A stretch of DNA of 64,000 nt from Gracilimonas sp. (GTDB lineage: Bacteria > Bacteroidota > Rhodothermia > Balneolales > Balneolaceae). Positions 8,564 to 17,017 of the stretch are shown here, piece by piece. The position numbers and the translations under genes were made by a program. Under the pieces are notes generated by a model, which was not told the origin of the DNA, ran no database searches, and worked only from the letters and a program-made list of their open reading frames with translations. The DNA is taken from the NCBI RefSeq assembly GCF_014762685.1, contig NZ_JABURM010000005.1, positions 620,001 to 684,000 on the forward strand, read 5' to 3'. Within the stretch, counting starts at the first letter, position 1. Each line of letters starts with the position of its first letter.

Positions 8564-10055
8564 ACAAAATATAGGTCAGAGGCAACAACAAGGGCTTCAG
8601 CAGAAGCTTTCGCCACAGCAGTTACAATATATTAAGTTATTACAGCTGCCTACCATCGGGCTTGAACAGCGGATTAAAGAAGAGATTGAAGCAAATCCTG
8701 TTTTGGAAGAGGCAGATCCTATGGAGGGTGAAGCCGTAAGCCTGTCAGATGAAGAAACCCCAAATGAAGAAAATGAGGAAGCCTTAGAGAGTCTTGAGGA
8801 CCATGAGGTTGATTGGGATGAGTTTGAAAACAATACTGAATATGACGGAGAGAATTTTACTCCATCATATAATCCGGATTTAGAAGAATGGAAGGAATTG
8901 CCGAATCCATACCATGCTTCGCTTCTTGAAAATCTGGAAGAACAGGTGGCTTTGCTTGATTTAACTGATGAGGAACAGTTAGTAGCCGATCAGATACTGG
9001 GGTCTCTTGATGAAGACGGATACTTTAGACGTGAGACGGAAGCTGTGGTTGATAATATTGCATTTAACCACGGTATTTTGCTGGATGCTGAAAAAGTAGA
9101 GGAGGTACGCAGAAAAATTCAGCGGTTGGAACCTACGGGGATAGCCTCAAAGAATTTACAAGATTGTCTGCTGGTACAACTACAGACTTCAGAAAAGTCA
9201 TTAGCAGCTCGCGAACTTGCCATCAAAATTGTAAGGGATGCCTGGAAAGCATTTGAGAAAAAACATTTTAGCAAGTTGCTGCAGAAGTTTGGGATTACCA
9301 GAGAAGAGCTGCAGGAAGCCTTCGAGACCATACGCCATATGGATCCAAGGCCCGGCTCAGTAGCAACAGATATGGAAGAGACTCAAAATTATATTGAGCC
9401 TGATTTTGAAGTTTATTGGAAAGGGGCAGGACAGGGGGAAACGGACCGGGGAGAATTTACTATCAATCTGAATCAACGAAATGCTCCTTCTCTGCGGATT
9501 TCTCCGGAGTACAAACAAATGTGGGAGAAAATAAAAGCCAAGAAAAAGAAAAACACAGATGCAGAAGCGCGTTCTTTTATGAAGAACAAAATAGATTCAG
9601 CTCAATGGTTTATTGAATCTATTCGTCAGCGGCAAAATACGCTTATGAATATTATGAAGACGATTGTAGCTCTTCAGGAAGATTTTTTTAAATATGGGGA
9701 AGGCATAAAGCCAATGATTCTTAAAGATGTGGCTGAGCGAATTGGAATGGATATCTCTACCGTATCGAGAGTGGTGAATGGTAAGTATGTGCAAACTCAT
9801 TTTGGTGTTTTTGAGCTGAAGTATTTTTTTAATGAAGGATTGGAAACGGAAAGCGGGGAAGAGGTATCTAACCGCGAGGTTAAGAATTACCTTCAAACCT
9901 TGATTGACAATGAAGACAAACAAAAGCCTTTAAGCGATCAGGAGCTTACAGATTTATTAAATAAAAAAGGATATAAGGTTGCCCGTCGAACGGTGAGTAA
10001 ATATCGCGAACAACTGAACGAGCCGGTAGCCCGAATGCGAAAGCAGGTCATTTGA
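8550..10055 (+). CDS. rpoN: RNA polymerase sigma-54 factor (RpoN)
   Basis: Sigma-54 directs RNA polymerase to -24/-12 promoters that need AAA+ activators. I chose ATG 8550, preceded by GGAAGAAGG, which gives 501 residues and the expected N-terminus. The frame is open 21 codons upstream, but that part lies inside the previous gene. Region I is Gln-rich (QQLQYIKLLQLPTIGLEQRI, activator interaction). An acidic region II follows (residues about 55-110), then the core-binding domain (LQDCLLVQL, MDPRPG), the HTH region (DVAERIGMDISTVSRVVNGKYV) and the RpoN box ARRTVSKYRE near the C-terminus. All landmarks are intact. No sigma-54 activator gene is visible in the window. Confidence 0.97.
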   Translation: MLRNRQNIGQRQQQGLQQKLSPQQLQYIKLLQLPTIGLEQRIKEEIEANPVLEEADPMEGEAVSLSDEETPNEENEEALESLEDHEVDWDEFENNTEYDGENFTPSYNPDLEEWKELPNPYHASLLENLEEQVALLDLTDEEQLVADQILGSLDEDGYFRRETEAVVDNIAFNHGILLDAEKVEEVRRKIQRLEPTGIASKNLQDCLLVQLQTSEKSLAARELAIKIVRDAWKAFEKKHFSKLLQKFGITREELQEAFETIRHMDPRPGSVATDMEETQNYIEPDFEVYWKGAGQGETDRGEFTINLNQRNAPSLRISPEYKQMWEKIKAKKKKNTDAEARSFMKNKIDSAQWFIESIRQRQNTLMNIMKTIVALQEDFFKYGEGIKPMILKDVAERIGMDISTVSRVVNGKYVQTHFGVFELKYFFNEGLETESGEEVSNREVKNYLQTLIDNEDKQKPLSDQELTDLLNKKGYKVARRTVSKYREQLNEPVARMRKQVI

Positions 10056-10084
10056 TCTCTGGCCCGGAGCTGGTGATTCAGGAT

Positions 10085-13000
10085 TTAATTTTTCTTTTCT
10101 ATCATAAGAATAACAGGATCATCAAAATCGTCAACATTATTATACCTTTCTTTTAGATTTTGAATGTTACTCCAGCTTTCGAATGTTTTGCTTACCACTA
10201 TAAACGAAGATTTATTCTCATCGATCAATACTTTTAGGTTTTCTCCTAAGCGGGATTCAATTTCCTGAGCATAAGTATTGGCTGCTTCAATGGTGTCAAA
10301 GCTTTTGATCAGCAGCATAAATTCAAAGCTTACATTTATAACTTTTGCAGGCGGAGAAACTCGTGTGATCACTGAATTGGCAATATCCGGAACTTCGCTA
10401 AACCCGGAAAGTTTTCGGGCAGCCTGATTTTTGGTATCAAATGGGCCTAATGCCACAATATGTAAATCTTGCTGATTTGTTGACATAAGCTTGGCGTTAG
10501 CTCCATAACTGGAGTTAAGCTTATCAATAAGTTGGTTGGCTTCAGCAGGGTTGCTTAGCTGTTCAATCTCTATATAATATTCAGGAGTTTCAGGATTAAA
10601 ATCCAGGTCAGCATAGCACTGACTAATAACGGCTGCGTCAAAATAATCATCGGAATTTATTTTTTTGGCAGCTGAACCGGCATTGTTTAAACTTTGATAC
10701 CTGATTTCCCGAACGGCGTGGAGTTGGTAAGGTTCGTTATAGATGATAAAGGTTAGATAATTATCCTCAATTTGTTTGGACAGTATGTTTGCTCTTGCTT
10801 CGGTAAAATAAGAGGCAAATTGAATTCCATAAATACACCTACCCGGACTTAATTCCTCAATATCTGCCGTAGAGCTGAAAACTTTGGGTACGGATTCAAA
10901 TTCCAGTGGCCCGGGCCTTGTTATAGCTGCCTGTTTATCTGCGACTGAATCAGGCACTGAAGGTATTGGAACGGCCGGTGGTGTGATGGTAATATTTCCT
11001 TCCGGCACATCCTTGGGGTCGTCAATTCCCTGCTTTTGGTCAGCGGCCACAATTTGAGTACTGTCTGCAATTGTGTCTTTAATTGGGTCAGGATCAATTG
11101 TTTTTACTGTATCAGTAATAGCAGGGTCTGTTTCATTTTCGGTGATTACCGAATCAGCACCTGTCGGAATGTTCTCTGTAATAGGCTCATCGTGGACCAT
11201 TGTAACTGAATCAACCACACTGCTATCAGGGGATAAAGTAATGTTTTCCGTAAAATCCGGATCTGTTAAGAGGGATGAATCTAATCGGGCTTCTGTAAGA
11301 ACAGGTGGTGTTATATTCGGGACAGGGATGGCCGGAATGGTAATGATGGGGGGATCAGAGGGGGGCACTTCAGGATCTTCATCATCTTGTCGTTGATCTG
11401 TCTCATCAAGGTCTTCTTCTGTTTCGATAATTTGAGTAGTGTCGCTTTCGGCAATAGCTATAGGCTCATCGGCCGGTGAAGCGATAGATGTGTCGGCTAC
11501 AGTGCTGTCTTGCGCAAAAGCAAGAGTCTGAGTTGTATCTTGTTCAATGAGAATTACCGAGTCTTCCGGCAAGGTATTTAGTTTTGCAAGCTGAAGGCTG
11601 TCCTGCAAAGCTTCTGTTTTATCCTCTGCAATCAAAGAATCAATATCACCGGGAATATTTTCTTCCTGAGTAATAAAGGAGGAATCAACCACGCTGCTGT
11701 CAGGAGCTAAAGTAAGGTCTTCTAACGAATCCGGGCTTACCAACTCGGCAGAATCCGGTTGCACATCTGTGAGGGCAGGAAGGGTAATAGTTGGGACAGG
11801 AATACTAGGGATAACAATTACAGGAGGATCGATCGGAGTGTCATCAGAGTCTTCAGCAGTTTGTCTTGGGGTTGTCTCATCTCTTTCGGCTTCAGTAATT
11901 TGGGTGGTATCGGTAAGGGCTTGTGTGATGGTTTCTGGATCAACTGCAGCAATGCTATCCGGAGCTACTGTTTCTGTAACTTGACCTTGATCGGTGCTAT
12001 CCGGTAATTCTGTATCTGCTATAGCTTCGGTTTGAGGAGATTCAATTACTTGCTCCGGAGTATCCGGAGTCTCTTCAGCTTCAGTTATTTGTTGAAGTTG
12101 TTCGGGGTCCAGATTGGCCGGTACTAACAGTATCTGAAGTCCTTCCACAAAATCTCCTTCAGCAATGGGTTCAACCTCAAATTCAATGCTTTCAGGAATA
12201 CTTTTGCTTTGAAGTATGTCAAGCTGTGATGAATCTACTTCAACCCTGTATCTTCCCGGCGGCACTTCGTAATTATAGAAACTTCCATCAGAGAAAGTTC
12301 TCATTTCCTTATCAAAATCACCGTTGGTTTGGGTTAACAAAACTCTCAACCCGGCAACTCCTCTTGTATCTCCATTTAAAAGCTGTTGTGCTACCAATCC
12401 TTCAATAACCCCGGACATGTAAAAGGGGATTTCCACTTTTTTGAAGCGATTTGGGTCCGTGATCAACCCAAATTTTTCGAATTCCGGAACTAACATGGGG
12501 TTTTTGATAACAGATTTATTCAATTCCATGTTATAATAGAAATAAGGCTGCATTTGCGTTAAGTAAAGCACCCCGTTTTTAAGGACACTGGTAGCACCCG
12601 ATCGTTGGACCCGGACGGCATTTTCTTCTATAGTTTGATCATCATTGTCAAATATGCCATTAGAATTATTATCCACATAAAGCTGAATCGCTGTCCCTGA
12701 TCTTCCCACCTGTTCCCTGCTGGTGAAAATGGTATTATTATAATTGGTGTCATAACCAATAGAACCCCGCACGTTTTGAGTGAAGTTACCGCTGCTTCTA
12801 ATATTACTATAGGTAGAGCTGGTGCGGACTTTATTGAAATCAACAATCAGGCTAAACCTTAGACTGTTATAGTTTCCAGTAAAGTTACGTCCAAATGAAA
12901 GTTGTAATTGCCCTTGATCAAATACATTTTGAGAAATTAATATTTCAGCCGACTCAAATCGATTAAATGTTGGCTGATAGCGAGCTTGACCTCTAAGGAA

Positions 13001-14734
13001 TGCCCCTCTTAAATAAACAGGAAGATTTCTATTACGAGTAATATTATAAGTTGCTGAAGTTTCAAGGTAAGCGATATTTGTGGGATTAAGGAGATCTACC
13101 CGGCCGACGTATCTATCGCTGTACCCTAACCTTAAGTTTAGCTTGCCTATACGGGAATTAGCATCTACCCGGAAAGTGGTGGAACTGGCGTTTGGTCTGA
13201 TTCTTGAAAATGTGGATGCTCTTAGATTAAATGGAAGTCCCCCAAAATTGAATGGATAAAATATACTGGCCACCATGCGTTTATCATCATTTGAAGGATT
13301 GTATATGCTAAACCCTTCTGTAAAATCAGTATAATCGAAACTAAAGCTGGCTGAGTTGGGGTAAATTACATTTAGGAGTCCACGGTAGTAAACATCTGTT
13401 GCTGCTTCTAAGGTTAAAATGTAGTTCGTCATAATTCGGGACGACAGGGAAGAGGTGAAGGTAGGCAGGGATTCGTGATATCCCTGGTAATACTCTACCC
13501 CGACTTTGGCCGTCAGCCAATCGGTGATACCATATGCCCCCGTACCTTGAGCCGTTAAATCCTGAGAAGTTTCGCCGAATATGGGGTTATCCAATTTTCC
13601 GGCATTTATAGTATAGTTAAATACACCGGAGGGTTGAAAGGTAAAAGGAACCTGAATCCTGTTTGAACGTTCTATGATTTGTCCGGTAGGCCCGTATATC
13701 TTCAAATCAAGCTGAGAAGAGCCGTAGGTAATGGGGGTTAAAAATCGATAGTTTCCTAATTCATCTGCTTGCTGGAAATCGATCAACGCATTATTCAAAT
13801 ACAGTTCAACTTCCGATTGCGGAATCGTATTTCCCTGAACCTCAAATTCATCAAATAATCTACGGGGTTCGATAGGTTCGTTTGAAAGCCGAACCCCGGT
13901 GTATGCATTTCGCGCAAAACCATCTGTTGTGGTCTGCCCAATGGTTAGCTTAGTAAGCCATGGCTGGTCTCTGTACATATATCGCCAGCGAAGGTTGTTT
14001 GTGGCAAAATTGGTGAAATTTTCCGAATAACTGCCAAATATAGATCCTTGCAGGTCTCCGCCATACACCTGAAGTCCAAGGTTAGTGTTAAAATTATAGA
14101 CGTTTTGATTAGAGTTCATGTTTGCGGATAAATTATAGTCCACAAATCCACCATCAAGGAAGGGGCGCTCCCGGTCATATCTCAACTCATATCTCTCTTG
14201 CTGAAATCTATTCTCATCGGCCAGTCGCCTGCGTTGATTTCTTATGGCTTGCTCTACTGCAGGCAGCTCCCGCTCCGTTTCCAGGTTAAGGCTGAGGTTA
14301 TTGAAATCGATGGTGAAGTCGAGGCCGAAAGCTTCGTGAAAAACATCTGCACGAAGGTAGGAATCAATTTCCTTTATCAGGTAATCATCAGTGGTTAACG
14401 GTATACTGGTGTCTCCAAACCGTATTCGATTAGTCTCAAAGTTGATCTGATATGAAATTTGTTCAACTCCGAATTTACCGTCAATGACTAAGCCGTTAAC
14501 GGTATGGTCTATTTGGAATAAAGAGAATAGCTCGGAAACAGGGAGGAAGAATTCGTCATTTTTATAATAGGAAATGACCACAGAATTAATAATACCCCGA
14601 TGACGAAAATCGAGATATACTTCTATATCATTGGAATTATTATTCTGTGCTTGAAGTGCAGTTGACTGAAACCCAAGGCATAAAACAACAATTACTAATA
14701 AGGATGAAATTGAAGTTAGCCAACTTTTGAGCAC
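10085..14734 (-). CDS. Fimbrial usher-like outer-membrane protein with SPOR-like C-terminal repeats
   Basis: A 1549-residue secreted protein (signal peptide 1-29, ending ALQAQ). Residues about 38-170 look like an usher N-terminal region (FFLPVSELFSLF, then YLRADVFHEAFGL). Residues 185-680 are beta-barrel-like with alternating aromatic strands. Inside this lies a stretch (about 300-375) matching the FimD/PapC plug neighbourhood: VELYLNNALIDFQ, LKIYGPTGQII, then VFNYTINAGKL. After the barrel come an Asp/Asn-rich loop (VDNNSNGIFDNDDQ, near 685) and an Ig or carboxypeptidase-regulatory-like domain (about 760-875). A low-complexity acidic/Pro-rich linker with internal repeats follows (about 880-1290), then three SPOR-like modules (about 1295-1375, 1380-1450, 1463-1549). 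It starts 2 bases after the chaperone gene. Inferred role: outer-membrane assembly pore for the subunits encoded upstream. Known ushers are about 800-900 residues, so the long tail is unusual. Confidence 0.82.
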   Translation of the reverse strand: MLKSWLTSISSLLVIVVLCLGFQSTALQAQNNNSNDIEVYLDFRHRGIINSVVISYYKNDEFFLPVSELFSLFQIDHTVNGLVIDGKFGVEQISYQINFETNRIRFGDTSIPLTTDDYLIKEIDSYLRADVFHEAFGLDFTIDFNNLSLNLETERELPAVEQAIRNQRRRLADENRFQQERYELRYDRERPFLDGGFVDYNLSANMNSNQNVYNFNTNLGLQVYGGDLQGSIFGSYSENFTNFATNNLRWRYMYRDQPWLTKLTIGQTTTDGFARNAYTGVRLSNEPIEPRRLFDEFEVQGNTIPQSEVELYLNNALIDFQQADELGNYRFLTPITYGSSQLDLKIYGPTGQIIERSNRIQVPFTFQPSGVFNYTINAGKLDNPIFGETSQDLTAQGTGAYGITDWLTAKVGVEYYQGYHESLPTFTSSLSSRIMTNYILTLEAATDVYYRGLLNVIYPNSASFSFDYTDFTEGFSIYNPSNDDKRMVASIFYPFNFGGLPFNLRASTFSRIRPNASSTTFRVDANSRIGKLNLRLGYSDRYVGRVDLLNPTNIAYLETSATYNITRNRNLPVYLRGAFLRGQARYQPTFNRFESAEILISQNVFDQGQLQLSFGRNFTGNYNSLRFSLIVDFNKVRTSSTYSNIRSSGNFTQNVRGSIGYDTNYNNTIFTSREQVGRSGTAIQLYVDNNSNGIFDNDDQTIEENAVRVQRSGATSVLKNGVLYLTQMQPYFYYNMELNKSVIKNPMLVPEFEKFGLITDPNRFKKVEIPFYMSGVIEGLVAQQLLNGDTRGVAGLRVLLTQTNGDFDKEMRTFSDGSFYNYEVPPGRYRVEVDSSQLDILQSKSIPESIEFEVEPIAEGDFVEGLQILLVPANLDPEQLQQITEAEETPDTPEQVIESPQTEAIADTELPDSTDQGQVTETVAPDSIAAVDPETITQALTDTTQITEAERDETTPRQTAEDSDDTPIDPPVIVIPSIPVPTITLPALTDVQPDSAELVSPDSLEDLTLAPDSSVVDSSFITQEENIPGDIDSLIAEDKTEALQDSLQLAKLNTLPEDSVILIEQDTTQTLAFAQDSTVADTSIASPADEPIAIAESDTTQIIETEEDLDETDQRQDDEDPEVPPSDPPIITIPAIPVPNITPPVLTEARLDSSLLTDPDFTENITLSPDSSVVDSVTMVHDEPITENIPTGADSVITENETDPAITDTVKTIDPDPIKDTIADSTQIVAADQKQGIDDPKDVPEGNITITPPAVPIPSVPDSVADKQAAITRPGPLEFESVPKVFSSTADIEELSPGRCIYGIQFASYFTEARANILSKQIEDNYLTFIIYNEPYQLHAVREIRYQSLNNAGSAAKKINSDDYFDAAVISQCYADLDFNPETPEYYIEIEQLSNPAEANQLIDKLNSSYGANAKLMSTNQQDLHIVALGPFDTKNQAARKLSGFSEVPDIANSVITRVSPPAKVINVSFEFMLLIKSFDTIEAANTYAQEIESRLGENLKVLIDENKSSFIVVSKTFESWSNIQNLKERYNNVDDFDDPVILMIEKKN
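10960..11860 (-). repeat. Degenerate repeats in the usher linker
   Basis: Within the usher gene, a unit of roughly 150-160 codons recurs. The Pro/Ile block is PPVIVIPSIPVPTITLPAL (near 11765-11830), PPIITIPAIPVPNITPPVL (near 11300-11360) and a shorter ITPPAVPIPSVPDS (near 10960-11000). After the first two copies come LAPDSSVVDSS and LSPDSSVVDSV. The segments between are rich in Asp, Glu, Thr, Ser and Gln. The repeats suggest growth by duplication and an extended periplasm-spanning or surface stalk. Confidence 0.8.
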
Positions 14735-14736
14735 CT

Positions 14737-15561
14737 TTAGGGGATTGTTACAGTGGTTGTTGCAGTGACGGGTTCCATTTGAACGAGATCATCTTGAGAA
14801 ATATCACTTCTTCGCGTTTCAAAATTTACTTTAACCGTATACTCTCCGGAGGGGATCTCAGACAAATCCATTTCCATCTTGTGAGTTCCATCAAAATAGA
14901 GCGTAGTTGCATTAAAATTTTGAGTAATAGTGTTTTCAGCATTATCAATTAAAGAGGCTGTGATGGTACCTAAAAATGGTGAATTTCCCGTTCGTTTGTA
15001 ATCTGTTAATACAGTTAATAGCTGATCATCAACAGATGGACGTATACTATCTACAACAATACCGGTGCTGACTTGTCCTTTTTTGTAATAAAGTCCGGTA
15101 ATTTGTTCCAGTCTTATGCCTACCTGAGCAGAAACATTATCCTCTGTTGTTATTTCCAAAGCCCGGCTTTCCGGAGTTGCCAGGGTTTTTATTCTGGCCC
15201 AATAAGTGCCATCTGTAAAGTCATTGGGTGGATTAACTCGTATCCGGACAACCTGACGGGTGTTTGGCGTCAATATAAAATTCTGAGGAAAGGCTCTGAT
15301 AGCGCTTGCAATAGAATGTTCTTTTTCAAGAGCAGTATCAGATGAAACCGTTGTTCTGTTGCCATTTTCATCTATTTGGCTGTAAGCAAACAGAAAGTCA
15401 ATTGAAATTTCCTGATTTTGATCAGAGTTATTAATCACAAGGTATGTCCCAAACCTATTGTTGTGATCAATAAACAGATTGGTAGGGGCAATGGTAATTT
15501 GCGCTACACCAACCACAGCAGAGCTCAAGAACCAGGTAAGAAGTAAAATGATTTTTTTCAT
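14737..15561 (-). CDS. PapD-like periplasmic pilus chaperone
   Basis: A 274-residue protein with a clear signal peptide (residues 1-20, ending VGVAQ). The first mature domain is Ig-like: TIAPTNLFIDHNN, FILTPNTRQVVRIRV and NPPNDFTDGTYWARI resemble the chaperone phrase in which strand and basic residues anchor the subunit C-terminus. VSAQVGIRLEQITGLYYKKG resembles the G1 donor-strand and inter-domain region. A second beta domain follows (about 150-274). Length is slightly above the usual 230-250. It is encoded directly before the usher (2-base gap) and after the likely major pilin, which supports a role in folding and delivering subunits by donor-strand complementation. Sequence similarity is distant. 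Confidence 0.8.
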   Translation of the reverse strand: MKKIILLLTWFLSSAVVGVAQITIAPTNLFIDHNNRFGTYLVINNSDQNQEISIDFLFAYSQIDENGNRTTVSSDTALEKEHSIASAIRAFPQNFILTPNTRQVVRIRVNPPNDFTDGTYWARIKTLATPESRALEITTEDNVSAQVGIRLEQITGLYYKKGQVSTGIVVDSIRPSVDDQLLTVLTDYKRTGNSPFLGTITASLIDNAENTITQNFNATTLYFDGTHKMEMDLSEIPSGEYTVKVNFETRRSDISQDDLVQMEPVTATTTVTIP

Positions 15562-15621
15562 AGCATATTATCTCAGTCGTAATTAGCACAAAACATAATC
15601 AAAAACTAAAACAAACAATAG

Positions 15622-15660
15622 GGGTAAAAAAAAAGCCATACTTTTTCTAATAAGTATGGC
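15622..15660 (-). terminator. Strong intrinsic terminator between pilin and chaperone genes
   Basis: On the minus strand the hairpin GCCATACTT-(8-base loop)-AAGTATGGC (arms 15660-15652 and 15643-15635) has a perfect 9-bp stem followed by nine T residues. It begins 22 bases after the pilin stop codon and about 70 bases before the chaperone start. It should end most transcripts after the pilin gene and let a minority read through, as in other pilus operons. Confidence 0.88.
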
Positions 15661-15681
15661 TTTTAAAATTTTTAAAGAAAC

Positions 15682-16218
15682 TTATTGGTGTGTTACAGCG
15701 ATGGTGATATCCCCGGTATAAGTCTCACCGGAAACACCGGCTGAAGCATCTGTTATCGATCCACCAACGAAAATAAAGAAATCAGTATTTGTTCCGTCGC
15801 TTGTAGCTGTAAATGACCCTGAAGTTGCACTAGCTAATGCTGTAGCACTTGTAGGGTCAGCAGTACCGGAAGTACTTTGGTAACCTGCACCGGCATCAGC
15901 CGCAAAAGTTAAAGCAGTTCCTGAAGTTCCGGTCGTAGTCAAACTGGCAGGATAAGTTATCGCAACATCCATGGTTGCGCCTTCAGTAGCACCTGTAAAT
16001 TCAGCCCATCCGGCACTGGCAGTGTTGTATGCAATTGATGGAGTAGCGGAGGCAAGTATTTGCCCGAAGCTCAAAGCACTGGTTGCACCTGCTGAAAGAT
16101 TTGAAATTATTTCAGCAGAGGCCTGTACCGTTTGATTCGTTGGTGTTTGCGCCAAAGCACCTGCTGAAAAAATACCCGCCATTGCAAATACGGTTAAAAG
16201 AGTTTTGAGAGTTTTCAT
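15682..16218 (-). CDS. Probable major pilin subunit (DUF4402-like secreted protein)
   Basis: I start at ATG 16218 (MKTLKTLLTVF...), giving 178 residues with a standard signal peptide ending at ALAQ. An upstream in-frame ATG at 16290 would put 24 odd residues before the signal sequence. The mature protein is rich in Ala, Thr, Ser and Gly and almost free of charge. It begins with alternating residues (VQASAEIISNLS) that could serve as a donor strand, then LSFGQI, a hallmark of DUF4402/spore-coat-U-like domains. It ends YTGDITIAVTHQ, which resembles the ends of the three proteins encoded upstream. It has its own long leader with a dyad site and a strong terminator behind it, which suggests high, separately set expression. 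Major subunit status is inference. Confidence 0.75.
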   Translation of the reverse strand: MKTLKTLLTVFAMAGIFSAGALAQTPTNQTVQASAEIISNLSAGATSALSFGQILASATPSIAYNTASAGWAEFTGATEGATMDVAITYPASLTTTGTSGTALTFAADAGAGYQSTSGTADPTSATALASATSGSFTATSDGTNTDFFIFVGGSITDASAGVSGETYTGDITIAVTHQ

Positions 16219-16290
16219 AATCGTGAGATTGAGTGTGTATGTTTTTTTAATTTCTGAGAGAAAATTATCGAAGTTCTTTGGGTAGTCCAA

Positions 16291-16320
16291 GTTAGATACT
16301 CTTAATTAAGACGTCCTAAC
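16291..16320. promoter_or_regulatory. 30-bp dyad-symmetric site upstream of the pilin gene
   Basis: GTTAG-N4-TCTTAATTAAGA-N4-CTAAC: a perfect 12-bp palindrome (16300-16311) flanked by mirrored 5-bp arms about one helical turn out. It lies about 75-100 bases upstream of the pilin ATG. The shape fits an operator for a dimeric or tetrameric regulator. No regulator is known, and I could not identify a convincing -33/-7 promoter next to it. Confidence 0.45.
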
Positions 16321-16489
16321 GTTACTTTTGCTTGCCTGAAAAGTGTCCTGTAGATGATCCATTTTCGCTACTAAGGTAATTATTGCGTTTTAGAATTTAG
16401 CTTAGATTTCTTTAATGTTTCCGAATGGAGAGGGCGGGCATTAAACAGTGATTCATGCCGTCCTTTTTTGGAGCCGGCTATAAATTTTC

Positions 16490-17017
16490 TCAGTCGTAAT
16501 CTATACTGAGTATAATATCGCCTGTATAAACGCCATTGGGAATGTTACCGACTTCAATGGCACCATAGACATAAATGAACATTTCTTTCCAGATTTCGTT
16601 ATCGAATTCCAATTGGGTGTTTTCCCGTATAGATAACATTCCATTATTGGAAGGAATGGGGGAAGAGGTGAGCGGGGAATTAGTTCCGGAATTGTTATAA
16701 GAAATGTTTAGCTCAAGCGGGATTTCTGCTGCTATCCCCGGTTCATTTATAGTTAATACATCCGGGTATTGTAGATCGATATACAACGTTTGGGTATGAA
16801 AAGCACGGATTTTAAAAATACCTATGTTTGCATCCCCAAGCTGGACTTCAGTTCGTCCCGAGTTGGTAATCTGTGTCCCAAAATCCAAAGGTTGCTCTAC
16901 AGTTGCGGAAATTTCGGGCTCAATGGTAAGTTGTAAATTTATAAACTGTGCTTTTGCCGGTATGGTTAAAAGTAAACACCAGGCAAAAACTGATATTTGT
17001 GCTGTGTCTCTAATCAT
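16490..17017 (-). CDS. Secreted DUF4402-like pilus subunit candidate (minor subunit 3)
   Basis: A 175-residue protein with a signal peptide ending at PAKAQ. The mature region starts with strands FINLQLTIEPEISATV, then LDFGTQI as in the neighbouring subunits. It ends with MFIYVYGAIEVGNI and GVYTGDIILSIDYD, the shared C-terminal strand signature. There are no cysteines in the mature part, unlike classical type 1 pilins. Its start overlaps the preceding gene by 8 bases. The likely role is a minor or tip subunit of the usher-assembled fibre; sequence divergence from the other subunits is high. Confidence 0.68.
   Translation of the reverse strand: MIRDTAQISVFAWCLLLTIPAKAQFINLQLTIEPEISATVEQPLDFGTQITNSGRTEVQLGDANIGIFKIRAFHTQTLYIDLQYPDVLTINEPGIAAEIPLELNISYNNSGTNSPLTSSPIPSNNGMLSIRENTQLEFDNEIWKEMFIYVYGAIEVGNIPNGVYTGDIILSIDYD

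Noticed and set aside
16219-16489. Typical -33/-7 promoter (TTTG / TAnnTTTG) before the pilin gene
   Set aside because: A TAACTTGG-like box exists but no well-spaced -33 partner, so I did not list a promoter.
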